A stretch of 14,103 bases of DNA from Firmicutes bacterium ZCTH02-B6 (GTDB lineage Bacteria > Bacillota > Limnochordia > Limnochordales > ZCTH02-B6): positions 1 through 14,103 of the forward strand of contig LZRQ01000083.1 of the NCBI GenBank assembly GCA_002159155.1, read 5' to 3'. Below are positions 6,530-14,040 of the stretch, in pieces. The first letter of the stretch is position 1, and every line of letters starts with the position of its first letter. A model generated the notes under the pieces. The model had not been told where the DNA came from, ran no database searches, and was given only the letters and a program-made list of their open reading frames with translations. Made by a program: the position numbers and the translations under genes.

Positions 6530-9220
6530 ATGACGGAAGCAGCAGCCCAGGCGCCTCAGCAGGCGGACATCCCCAAGGTGTATGATCCCCGGAACGTGGA
6601 GGGCAAGTGGTACCAGTTCTGGGAGGAACAGGGCTTCTTTCATGTAGAGCCTGACGATCCGGGTGAGGTGTTCTCGGTCGTCATCCCGCCGCCCAATGTG
6701 ACGGGTTCGCTGCATATGGGACATGCGCTCAATGTGACCTTGCAGGACGTGCTGGTGCGCTGGCGCCGCATGCAGGGGCGGCTCACCGTGTGGGTGCCCG
6801 GCACGGACCATGCCGGCATCGCCACCCAGCACGTGGTCGAGGAGATGCTGGCCCGCGAGGGTACAGACCGCCGCAGCCTTGGGCGGGAAGCCTTTGTAGA
6901 GCGGGTATGGCAGTGGAAGGAGCGCTACGGCGGCATCATCACGCGCCAACTGCGCCGGCTCGGTGCGTCCTGCGACTGGCGGCGGGAGCGGTTTACCATG
7001 GACGAAGGTTTGAGCCGCGCCGTGCGCCAGGTGTTCGTGGACCTGTATGAGCGGGGCCTGATTTACCAGGGCAACTACATCGTCAACTGGTGCCCCACTT
7101 GCGCGACGACGTTGTCCGACATTGAGGTGGAGCACGAAGAGCGCGACGGCAAGCTTTATCACATCCGCTACCCGCTCTTGGGCGGCGACGGCTACATCAC
7201 TGTGGCCACCACCCGCCCGGAGACGATGCTGGGCGACACGGCGGTGGCCGTGCATCCGGAGGATAAGCGTTATGAGCACCTCGTCGGCCGTTACGTGGTG
7301 CTGCCGCTGGTGAACCGCGAGATCCCCATTATCGCCGACGATATGGTGGACCCCGACTTTGGGACGGGTGCGGTCAAGGTGACGCCCGCCCACGACCCAA
7401 ATGACTTTGAGATGGGGCAGCGCCACAACTTAGAGCAGGTGCAGGTCATTGGGCTCGACGCCCGCATGACCAAGGAGGCGGGGCCGTATGCGGGCATGGA
7501 TCGCTACGAATGCCGCAAGGCCCTGGTGCGGGACTTGGAGGCGAAAGGTTTCCTGGTCAAGGTGGAGGACCACCGGCACGCGGTCGGCCAGTGCTATCGC
7601 TGCGACACGGTGGTGGAGCCGCTCGTTTCCAAGCAGTGGTTTGTGCGGATGAAGCCGCTGGCGGCCCCGGCCATCGAAGCCGTCAAGGACGGGCGTGTGC
7701 GCTTTGTGCCCGAGCGGTTCGCCAAAAACTACTTGCACTGGATGGAGAACATCCGCGACTGGTGCATCTCGCGCCAGCTCTGGTGGGGACACCGGATTCC
7801 CGTGTGGACATGCCAGCGGTGCGACCACCAATTTGCCGCGGCGGACGACCCGGCGTTTTGCCCCAACTGCGGCAGCGAGGATCTGGAGCAGGATCCGGAC
7901 GTGCTGGATACCTGGTTCAGCTCGGCCTTGTGGCCTTTCTCCACCCTGGGCTGGCCGGAGCACACCAAAGACTTGGAGCGCTTCTACCCGACGTCGGTGC
8001 TGGTGACCGGGTTCGACATCATCTATTTCTGGGTCGCCCGCATGATCTTCATGGGGCTGTACTTCATGCACAAGGAGCCGTTCCGGCACGTGCTCATCCA
8101 CGGGCTGGTGCGGGATGCCCTCGGGCGCAAGATGAGCAAATCGTTGGGCAACGGCGTCGACCCGTTGGAGGTTATCGAGGAGTACGGCGCCGACGCGCTG
8201 CGGTTTACGCTGGTGACGGGCATTGCCCCGGGCAACGACACGCGGTACCAGCCGGAAAAGGTCGAAGCCAGCCGCAACTTCTGCAACAAGATCTGGAACG
8301 CGGCGCGCTTCGCCATGATGAACCTCCAGGACTACACTCCCGACGGGACGGACTTGCGGTCGCTGCCCCTCAACCTGCACGACCGCTGGATCCTGAGCCG
8401 GCTCGAGTGGGCCGCGGCCGAGATCAACCGGCATCTGGAGCGCTTTGACCTGGGCGAGGGCGCCCGGACGCTGTACGACTTCGTCTGGAGCGAGCTGTGC
8501 GACTGGTACATCGAGCTCATCAAGCCGCGGCTCTACGGGCGGGCCGGTGAGGAGAGCCGGTGCACGGCCCAAGCGGTGCTGTGGCATGTGCTGGAAACGA
8601 CGCTGCGCTTGATGCACCCGTACTTGCCGTTCTTGAGCGAAGAGATTTGGCAGCATCTGCACCGGGTCACGGGTACGCCGCTGCCGGTGCCGAGCGTCAT
8701 GGTGGCTTCGTGGCCTGCGCCCGCCGGTTTCCGCGATGAGGCGGCGGAGGAGGAGATGCAGGCGCTCATCGAGATCGTGCGGGGCATCCGCAACGTGCGG
8801 GCGGAAAAGCAGGTGGAGCCGGGTCGGCAGATCACGGCTATCCTGCAGGCGCCCGGATCCCGGCGCGGGATGCTGGAGGAGGCTGTGCCTTACATCCAAG
8901 CTCTCGCCCGGGTGGGAGCGGTGACGTTTATCGACGAGGCGGCGCCCGCCCCGGAGCAGGCGGTGGCCATTATCGCCGGCGGCGTGCAGGTGCATTTGCC
9001 GCTCGCGGGCCTCGTGGACATCGAACAGGAAGTGGCGCGACTCGAGAAGGAGTTGGCCGAGACGGCTCAGCAGCTAGCCGCGGTCAACGCCCGTTTGAAC
9101 AACGAGGGCTTCGTCTCCAAGGCGCCCGAGCACGTGGTGCAACGGGAACGCCAGCGCCAGCAGGAGCTGGCCGAAAAGGAGCGGCTGCTGCGCCAGCGCT
9201 TGGCGGAGCTGCGCTCGTGA
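6530..9220 (+). CDS. valS: Valyl-tRNA synthetase
   Basis: ValRS is a class I enzyme that charges tRNA(Val) with valine and edits misactivated threonine. From the ATG at 6530 it has 896 residues, typical for the family. The HIGH-equivalent HMGH is at 62-65 after PPPNVTGSL. The editing (CP1) motif TTRPETMLGDTA is at 227-238, DTWFSSALWPFSTLGWPE lies before the second active-site loop, and KMSKS is at 534-538. Cys pairs at 188/191, 355/358, 428/431 and 444/447 look like zinc-binding knuckles. The last ~68 residues form the charged coiled-coil arm that contacts tRNA. The ATG has AGGAGG (6516-6521) at 8-base spacing. The frame is open back to 6377, but that part is T-box leader. Regulation is by the T-box and the promoter at 6131. 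The stop overlaps folC. Confidence 0.98.
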   Translation: MTEAAAQAPQQADIPKVYDPRNVEGKWYQFWEEQGFFHVEPDDPGEVFSVVIPPPNVTGSLHMGHALNVTLQDVLVRWRRMQGRLTVWVPGTDHAGIATQHVVEEMLAREGTDRRSLGREAFVERVWQWKERYGGIITRQLRRLGASCDWRRERFTMDEGLSRAVRQVFVDLYERGLIYQGNYIVNWCPTCATTLSDIEVEHEERDGKLYHIRYPLLGGDGYITVATTRPETMLGDTAVAVHPEDKRYEHLVGRYVVLPLVNREIPIIADDMVDPDFGTGAVKVTPAHDPNDFEMGQRHNLEQVQVIGLDARMTKEAGPYAGMDRYECRKALVRDLEAKGFLVKVEDHRHAVGQCYRCDTVVEPLVSKQWFVRMKPLAAPAIEAVKDGRVRFVPERFAKNYLHWMENIRDWCISRQLWWGHRIPVWTCQRCDHQFAAADDPAFCPNCGSEDLEQDPDVLDTWFSSALWPFSTLGWPEHTKDLERFYPTSVLVTGFDIIYFWVARMIFMGLYFMHKEPFRHVLIHGLVRDALGRKMSKSLGNGVDPLEVIEEYGADALRFTLVTGIAPGNDTRYQPEKVEASRNFCNKIWNAARFAMMNLQDYTPDGTDLRSLPLNLHDRWILSRLEWAAAEINRHLERFDLGEGARTLYDFVWSELCDWYIELIKPRLYGRAGEESRCTAQAVLWHVLETTLRLMHPYLPFLSEEIWQHLHRVTGTPLPVPSVMVASWPAPAGFRDEAAEEEMQALIEIVRGIRNVRAEKQVEPGRQITAILQAPGSRRGMLEEAVPYIQALARVGAVTFIDEAAPAPEQAVAIIAGGVQVHLPLAGLVDIEQEVARLEKELAETAQQLAAVNARLNNEGFVSKAPEHVVQRERQRQQELAEKERLLRQRLAELRS

Positions 9221-10611
9221 GCGAACGAGCCATGGTGAGCCATCTGTCGACGAAGAAAGGGCCGTCCGCCGCGGACGGCCCATCTGCTGAGCGCGGCCAG
9301 CCCGCGGCGGTAGACTATCTCCAGACGTTGCGCCGGTTTGGCGAAAAGCCTGGTCTGGCCCGCATCCGATTTCTCTTGGAGCGCCTGGGAAATCCGCACC
9401 GGGCGTACCCGGCGGTGCATGTGGCCGGCACCAACGGCAAGGGCTCGACCAGCGCCATGATTGCCGGCATCCTGCAGGCGGCGGGTTATCGGACCGGTCT
9501 GTTCACCTCGCCCCACCTGGTGCGGTACAACGAGCGCATCAAGGTCGACGGAGTCCCCATCAGCGACGGCGATCTGGCGGCGTTGTTGGGACGGCTGCGG
9601 GAGCATGCGGAGGAGGCCGCGGCGGACTCCGCCTTGGGCCAGCCGACCGAGTTCGAGGTGGGAACGGCCGCGGCTCTGGCGTATTTTGCCCAGGCGGCGG
9701 TGGACGTGGCGGTGGTGGAAGTAGGCTTGGGCGGGCGCTTTGACGCCACCAACGTGGTGGAGCCGCTGGTGAGCGTCATTACGCCCATTGGCCTCGACCA
9801 CACGCAGGTGCTGGGCGGGACGCTGGCGGAAATCGCAGCGGAAAAGGCGGGCATCATCAAGCCTGGGGTGCCCGTCGTATGCGCCGCCCAACGGCCGGAG
9901 GCGCGCGACGTGATCGTCGCGCGAGCAGAGGAATTGGGTGCGCCCGCGTATTTAGCCGGCCGAGACTTTGAAAGTCGCCTAAGCGATGTGGACCAGCATG
10001 GAACGCGCTTTGCCGTCCGCTGGGGCGAGCGGTGGCTTGAGGACCTGCGGGTGCCGCTGCTCGGCCCTCACCAGGCCGGCAATGGCGGGGTGGCGGTCGC
10101 GGCGGCACAGGTGCTTGCAGGCCGCGGGCTTGCCGTGCCGGAGGAGGCGCTGCGCTGCGGTCTCGGGGCCGTGCGCTGGCCGGGGAGGATGGAGCTATGG
10201 CCGGGGCAGCCCGCCCTGCTATTTGACGGCGCCCACAACGCCGAGGGGGCGCAGGTGCTGGCAGAGGGGCTGCAAGCGGTGTTCCCTGGCCGCCAACCTG
10301 TCTTTGTCCTCGGCATGCTGGGCGAGAAGCCCATCGACGCCGTGCTTAGCACCCTGCTGCCGCTCGGGCAGGCGGCGGTTCTGACGGCCCCGCGGGTCGG
10401 ACGGGGCGCCCCCGCGGACCCCGCCGAGCTAGCCCGCCGCGCCCGGGGGCTTGTGCCGCGGCTGGCGGTGGAAGCGGACCCGCTGGAGGCTCTCGCGCTC
10501 GCCCGGAGTTGGGCCGGGCCGGAAGGTCTTGTCTGCGTGGCCGGGTCGCTCTACCTGGTGGGCGAATTGCAGGGGCTGCTGGCAGGGGAACAGGGAGGGG
10601 CGAGGGAATAA
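9217..10611 (+). CDS. folC: Dihydrofolate synthase / folylpolyglutamate synthase
   Basis: FolC adds glutamate to dihydropteroate and extends polyglutamate tails on folates, using ATP. It is a Mur-ligase relative. The P-loop is GTNGKGS at residues 71-77, followed by GLFTSPHLVRYNERI, then GLGGRFDATNVV (170-181), ITPIGLDHTQVLG and AAEKAGIIKPGVPVV. The C-terminal domain has FDGAHNAEGAQVLAEGL. The length of 464 residues is somewhat above the usual 420-440, because about 30 residues precede the conserved VDYLQTLRRFG. The GTG at 9217 overlaps the valS stop (GTGA) with GGAG 8 bases upstream; the ATG at 9232 is the alternative. The unusual N-terminus is encoded partly by a perfect inverted repeat (9259-9281). 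Pairing with valS is a common gene order in Bacillota. Confidence 0.96.
   Translation: MSERAMVSHLSTKKGPSAADGPSAERGQPAAVDYLQTLRRFGEKPGLARIRFLLERLGNPHRAYPAVHVAGTNGKGSTSAMIAGILQAAGYRTGLFTSPHLVRYNERIKVDGVPISDGDLAALLGRLREHAEEAAADSALGQPTEFEVGTAAALAYFAQAAVDVAVVEVGLGGRFDATNVVEPLVSVITPIGLDHTQVLGGTLAEIAAEKAGIIKPGVPVVCAAQRPEARDVIVARAEELGAPAYLAGRDFESRLSDVDQHGTRFAVRWGERWLEDLRVPLLGPHQAGNGGVAVAAAQVLAGRGLAVPEEALRCGLGAVRWPGRMELWPGQPALLFDGAHNAEGAQVLAEGLQAVFPGRQPVFVLGMLGEKPIDAVLSTLLPLGQAAVLTAPRVGRGAPADPAELARRARGLVPRLAVEADPLEALALARSWAGPEGLVCVAGSLYLVGELQGLLAGEQGGARE
9259..9281. other. Perfect inverted repeat within the 5' end of folC
   Basis: GGGCCGTCCGC (9259-9269) is exactly complementary to GCGGACGGCCC (9271-9281), giving a 10-bp GC-rich hairpin with a 3-base loop. 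On the + strand it is followed by ATCTG, not a T-tract. On the - strand it is followed by TTTCTT, so it resembles an antisense-facing terminator. It lies in residues 15-22 of the annotated FolC, upstream of the conserved domain. Confidence 0.6.
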
Positions 10612-10634
10612 ATTCCCATACAGGAGGGGCCAAA

Positions 10635-11312
10635 ATGGCGGAACAGGCGGAGCGCGGCGCTGAGCGCAAGCGCAAAAAGCGGCGCGGCTTTCTGGCAGAC
10701 TGGCGGGAGCGGCTTTCGTTTGCCGCAACCCTCGTCACCGTCTCGGCAGTGGCCATTTTCCTCGGGTGGCTGATGGGCCAGTATGCCATACAGGCCGTGA
10801 CGGGGCCCACGCCGTCCGTTGCCGTGATGGAGCGACCGCCGACCCCTTCGCCCGCGGAGTCGTTCTCGCCGGCGTCCACGCAGGCGCCGCAGGCAGCATC
10901 CAGCACGTCCGGCTCCACCGCCTCCTCGCCGGCGCGCACTGCGACAACGCCCGCGTCGCCCACGGCCGCACCTTCTACCGCTACCCCCGGCTCCGTGTCG
11001 TCCACGTCCACAACGTCCGGCACAGCTTCATCCGGAAACGCCCCTGCAGCGTCCGCTACCGCGTCTGGAAGCAGCCAGGCGTCGACGACGTCCAGCGGCC
11101 TCTGGCGGGTGCAGGTCGGCGCATTCAACGACCGCAGCCGGGCCGATGCCCTGGCCGCAGAGCTGCGCGCCCGGGGGTTTGACGTGTTTGTGTCGGGCAC
11201 CCCGCCGCACCGGGTGCAGGTGGGCGCCTTCTCGCAAGAGGCCCGAGCCCGGGCGACGGCCGACGACCTGCGAGCGTTGGGATACGAGGCCATTGTCATC
11301 CCGCCCGGCTAA
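10635..11312 (+). CDS. Membrane-anchored SPOR-domain protein
   Basis: This 225-residue protein has a basic N-terminus (RKRKKRR, residues 11-17), one membrane helix at about 28-50, and a ~95-residue linker made almost wholly of Ser, Thr, Ala and Pro (about 57-153). A C-terminal SPOR domain covers 156-225. The SPOR domain shows the two-fold pattern RVQVGAFNDRSRADALAAEL and RVQVGAFSQEARARATADDL, each followed by a short strand. SPOR domains bind glycan strands stripped of stem peptides, at division or engulfment septa, so the protein is probably tethered in the membrane with its binding domain outside. The ATG has AGGAGG (10622-10627) at 7-base spacing and lies 23 bases after folC, so it is likely co-transcribed. 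The next gene is SpoIID-like, which fits a role in septal peptidoglycan. The overall function is not established. Confidence 0.88.
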   Translation: MAEQAERGAERKRKKRRGFLADWRERLSFAATLVTVSAVAIFLGWLMGQYAIQAVTGPTPSVAVMERPPTPSPAESFSPASTQAPQAASSTSGSTASSPARTATTPASPTAAPSTATPGSVSSTSTTSGTASSGNAPAASATASGSSQASTTSSGLWRVQVGAFNDRSRADALAAELRARGFDVFVSGTPPHRVQVGAFSQEARARATADDLRALGYEAIVIPPG

Positions 11313-11457
11313 ACCCCGCCTGGCGCGGCCAGCCGTTTCCCGTCCCTGGACCCCCGGATACCGTCTCCGAGCAATCAGCCCACAGCGGGGCATAGCCGCC
11401 TTCCTGCTCCCATAGGATCCTGCCTGCGGTCGCCGACTAGGCGGGGGGAGTCGATCT

Positions 11458-12426
11458 ATGCGCCGCGTCCTGCCCACCAGGCGCCTGCGGCGGGCGCCCG
11501 ACTGGGAGCTCGTGCGCTTGAGCCTGGTGGTCTTGTTGCTTTTCGGCGTCTGGCTGTGGCTGCGCTGGCGGGCGAGCGAGCCTGTCATCGCCGTGTGGGA
11601 CGCAGGCTCAGGCCGCTTGGTGGAGATGGGCCTCGAAGAATACATCCGTGGCGTGGTGGCGGCCGAGGTGCCGGCCGATTTTCACCTCGAGGCCCTCAAA
11701 GCCCAGGCGGTGGCGGCTCGCACGTACGCGTTGCGGCGGCTTGAGCGCAACGAACGCGTGCCTGACCATCCGGAAGCCCACGTGACGTCCGATTTCCGGC
11801 GGCACCAGGCGTGGATGTCCCGTGAAGCCTTCATCGAGGCCTGGGGGCCGGGGGAGGGGACGCGGCGCTGGGCGCGGGTGGCGTCGGCGGTCGATTCCAC
11901 CCGCGGCCTCGTGTTGACGTACCGGAGCGAGCCCATCGAGGCGTTGTACCATTCGACCAGCGGCGGCCACACGGAGGATGCCCACCGCTATTTCGCCGGC
12001 GGCCAGCCGTATCTTGTGGGCGTGCCGGACCCGTGGGGCGACCATTCACCGGTGCACACCAGCGTGGCGCGGTTCCCTGTGGCAGAGGTGCTGGCGCGAT
12101 TGGGCGTCACCGACGGGTTGACGAGCGCGTCTGGCGATGAGCCCCTGGTTTCCGTGTTGAGCCGCACGCCGTCGGGACGAGCGGAGGCCGTGTGGGTGGC
12201 TGGAAGCGTCGTGACGGGACGTCGTGTTCGCGAGGCGTTGGGTTTGCGATCCAGCTGGTTTGAGGTAGCCTTGGAAGGCGAAGAGGTCGTGTTTCACGTG
12301 CGGGGCAGCGGCCACGGCGTTGGGATGCCCCAGTACGGGGCGGACGGCATGGCGCGGGCAGGATTCGGTTTTGCCGACATCCTGGCCTACTACTACCCGG
12401 GCACCGAGCTGGTGCAGCGCTATTGA
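11458..12426 (+). CDS. SpoIID/LytB-family peptidoglycan-processing protein
   Basis: SpoIID is the lytic transglycosylase of the engulfment machinery in sporulating cells; the family also includes LytB-type amidase enhancers. The protein has 322 residues with a membrane helix at about 18-37. It carries the family core VAAEVPADFHLEALKAQAVA, with the presumed catalytic Glu70, then RTYAL, YHSTSGGHTED (164-174), the GVPDPW segment, and the C-terminal HVRGSGHGVGMPQYGADGMA (280-299) and YYYPGTEL. The ATG at 11458 follows GGGGGGAG at 7 bases. The 145-base gap before it has only a weak CTGGC-GCG-GCCAG hairpin and no clear promoter. Whether it is the sporulation enzyme itself or a vegetative paralogue cannot be decided without the spoIIM/spoIIP context. 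The adjacent SPOR protein is a plausible partner. Confidence 0.9.
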   Translation: MRRVLPTRRLRRAPDWELVRLSLVVLLLFGVWLWLRWRASEPVIAVWDAGSGRLVEMGLEEYIRGVVAAEVPADFHLEALKAQAVAARTYALRRLERNERVPDHPEAHVTSDFRRHQAWMSREAFIEAWGPGEGTRRWARVASAVDSTRGLVLTYRSEPIEALYHSTSGGHTEDAHRYFAGGQPYLVGVPDPWGDHSPVHTSVARFPVAEVLARLGVTDGLTSASGDEPLVSVLSRTPSGRAEAVWVAGSVVTGRRVREALGLRSSWFEVALEGEEVVFHVRGSGHGVGMPQYGADGMARAGFGFADILAYYYPGTELVQRY

Positions 12427-12427
12427 T

Positions 12428-12456
12428 TTGTGCAGTTTACCGGGATGGTGTACACT
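12428..12456 (+). promoter_or_regulatory. Candidate promoter of the mrp unit with an overlapping palindrome
   Basis: TTGTGC at 12428-12433 and TACACT at 12451-12456 are 17 bases apart, a moderate sigma-A match (three and four of six bases). The 8-base palindrome GTGTACAC at 12448-12455 overlaps the -10 box and could be an operator half or coincidence. The site lies just after the SpoIID stop and 38 bases before the mrp start. Confidence 0.42.
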
Positions 12457-12493
12457 TGAAAAGAAGTCGAACAGCCCACATGGAGGGATCGCC

Positions 12494-13570
12494 ATGCCCA
12501 CCAAGGAGCAGATCCTCGAGGCTCTGCGGGATGTGCAGGACCCCGAGATTCATAAGAGCATCGTTGACCTCAACATGGTGCGCGACATCCGCGTCTGCGG
12601 CGGCCAGGTGAGCGTCACCGTCGCCCTGACGATCCGCGGGTGCCCCTTGCGGGATGAGTTTCAGCGCATGATCACGGAGCGTCTCCTCGAGATGCCCGAT
12701 GTCACCGATGTGGATGTGAAGCTCACCGAGATGACGCCCGAGGAGCGGCAGGCGTTGTTTGGCGGCGACAAGCTGCAAAAGGTGCCTATCCTGTCGCCCG
12801 ACTCGCCCACCCAAGTGATCGGTGTTGCCAGCGGCAAAGGGGGTGTCGGCAAATCCACGGTGACGGTCAACCTGGCGGCGGCGCTGCGGCGCATGGGCTA
12901 TGCGGTCGGCGTGCTGGACGCGGACATCTACGGTTTCAGCGTGCCGCGCATGTTGGGCTTGGACGGGAAACCGACCGCCATCGAGGGCAAGATCATGCCC
13001 ATGCCGGCGTACGGGCTCAAGGTCATCTCCATGGGTAACTTTGTCGACAACAACCAGCCCGTTATCTGGCGCGGACCCATGCTGGGCAAGGTGCTGCAGC
13101 AGTTTTTGACCGACGTCTTGTGGGGCGATCTGGACTACCTTCTCTTGGACCTGCCGCCCGGGACCGGTGACGTCGCCCTCGACGTGGCCCGCATGATCCC
13201 TAAAAGCAACATCCTGGTCGTCACGACGCCGCAGACGGTGGCGTCTGGGGTCGCGAGCCGCGCCGCGCATATGGCGACCAAGGCCAACCAAAAGCTCATC
13301 GGTGTCGTCGAGAATATGTCGTACTTCTTGTGCCCGGACTGCGGCAAGGCGACGCCCATTTTCGGCGAGGGCGGTGGCCAAGCGCTGGCGGACGAATTGG
13401 GTGTCGAACTGCTGGGTCAGATCCCGCTCACGGTGGCTCTGCGTGAGGGCAGCGACCGAGGCAAGCCCATCGTGTTCCAAGAAGGTGCCGAAAACGATCC
13501 CGCACGGCAGGCCGTCGAGGCATTGGCGCGAAGGGTTGCCGCGCTATGCCCGGTTCCCGTGCGCAACTAG
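12494..13570 (+). CDS. Mrp/NBP35-family iron-sulfur cluster carrier ATPase (ApbC type)
   Basis: This P-loop ATPase binds a 4Fe-4S cluster between two subunits and hands it to target apoproteins in the cytoplasm. The 358-residue protein starts with a MIP18 (DUF59) domain (about 1-90, with DVQDPEIHKSIVDL and RGCPLRDEF). It continues with the deviant Walker A SGKGGVGKST at 113-122, the LLDLPPGTGD switch at 217-226, and the cluster-binding CPDC with Cys280 and Cys283. The domain order and length are typical of bacterial Mrp. The ATG at 12494 has GGAGGG (12482-12487) upstream. The frame extends back into spoIID but has no start signal there. It is followed after 67 bases by a sulfur-carrier protein and then sat, so it may serve the Fe-S demand of sulfur assimilation; that link is inference. 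Confidence 0.95.
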   Translation: MPTKEQILEALRDVQDPEIHKSIVDLNMVRDIRVCGGQVSVTVALTIRGCPLRDEFQRMITERLLEMPDVTDVDVKLTEMTPEERQALFGGDKLQKVPILSPDSPTQVIGVASGKGGVGKSTVTVNLAAALRRMGYAVGVLDADIYGFSVPRMLGLDGKPTAIEGKIMPMPAYGLKVISMGNFVDNNQPVIWRGPMLGKVLQQFLTDVLWGDLDYLLLDLPPGTGDVALDVARMIPKSNILVVTTPQTVASGVASRAAHMATKANQKLIGVVENMSYFLCPDCGKATPIFGEGGGQALADELGVELLGQIPLTVALREGSDRGKPIVFQEGAENDPARQAVEALARRVAALCPVPVRN

Positions 13571-13637
13571 GTCGGGCGGACGCGAGGTTGTCACGCGACG
13601 ACCAAAAGGGGTTACGAGGGGCAAGGAGGCGTGTCTC

Positions 13638-13916
13638 ATGGCTGTGCGGGTGCGCGTTCCCGTGCTCTTGCGCAACTTGACCGGCGGCGAGGCCGAAGTA
13701 GCCGTCGACGGCAGCACGGTGGGAGAGGTGCTGGCCGCGCTGGAAAGCCGCTATCCCGGGGTCCGGGCGCGGCTGTATGACGAGCAGGGCGCCTTGCGCC
13801 GGTACGTCAACGTGTACGTGAACGATCAGGATATCCGCTCGCTGAGCGGTGAAGCTACACCGGTCAAAGACGGCGACGAACTGGCGATCGTGCCGGCCAT
13901 CGCCGGCGGCCGGTGA
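13638..13916 (+). CDS. MoaD/ThiS-family ubiquitin-like sulfur carrier, CysO type
   Basis: This 92-residue beta-grasp protein belongs to the MoaD/ThiS group, whose C-terminal Gly-Gly is adenylated and turned into a thiocarboxylate that donates sulfide. Its pattern resembles mycobacterial CysO, the sulfur donor for CysM-dependent cysteine synthesis: PVLLRNLTGGEAEV near the start, RRYVNVYVNDQDIR at 54-67, a PVKDGDELAIVPAIAGG end, and total length. The protein ends Gly90-Gly91-Arg92, so one residue would have to be removed before activation, or the tail is non-standard. The ATG at 13638 has AAGGAGG (13623-13629) at 8 bases. The frame is open upstream to 13302, but that part lies inside mrp. It stands 124 bases before sat, supporting a role in sulfate or cysteine metabolism. 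MoaD (molybdopterin) or ThiS roles remain possible. Confidence 0.88.
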   Translation: MAVRVRVPVLLRNLTGGEAEVAVDGSTVGEVLAALESRYPGVRARLYDEQGALRRYVNVYVNDQDIRSLSGEATPVKDGDELAIVPAIAGGR

Positions 13917-14040
13917 CGGGCCCGCCGCCAAGCGGCCGGGAATACAAGTCATCCCAAAGGGCGCCCGCCCTCGCACGTCCCGGCCTCCCCCTCCGTAGAC
14001 TGGGAGGGTGTGAAGCACTGGACGGTGGAGGGCGGGCGTT

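Noticed and set aside
7430..8995. 521-codon open frame on the - strand
   Set aside because: It lies wholly antisense to valS, which has unambiguous motifs. Its translation is rich in His, Arg, Pro and Val with no recognisable domain. Long antisense frames are expected in GC-rich genes.
11313..11457. Possible terminator or small gene between the SPOR gene and spoIID
   Set aside because: There is only a 5-bp CTGGC/GCCAG stem without a T-tract, no small frame with a ribosome binding site, and no promoter I would defend.
12320..12493. Upstream extension of mrp into spoIID
   Set aside because: It overlaps the conserved end of the SpoIID-like protein. The ATG at 12494 has a proper ribosome binding site and starts at the MIP18 domain.
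12437..13480. 347-codon open frame on the - strand
   Set aside because: It is antisense to mrp, with His/Arg/Asp-rich shadow composition and no start signal.
13302..13637. Upstream extension of the sulfur carrier into mrp
   Set aside because: It overlaps conserved Mrp sequence. The ATG at 13638 has AAGGAGG and gives the right domain length.
13917..14040. Possible sulfur-responsive riboswitch before sat
   Set aside because: The only structure is a 6-bp CCTCCC/GGGAGG pairing. No S-box (SAM) or other known riboswitch core was recognised, and the pairing is trivial in such sequence.
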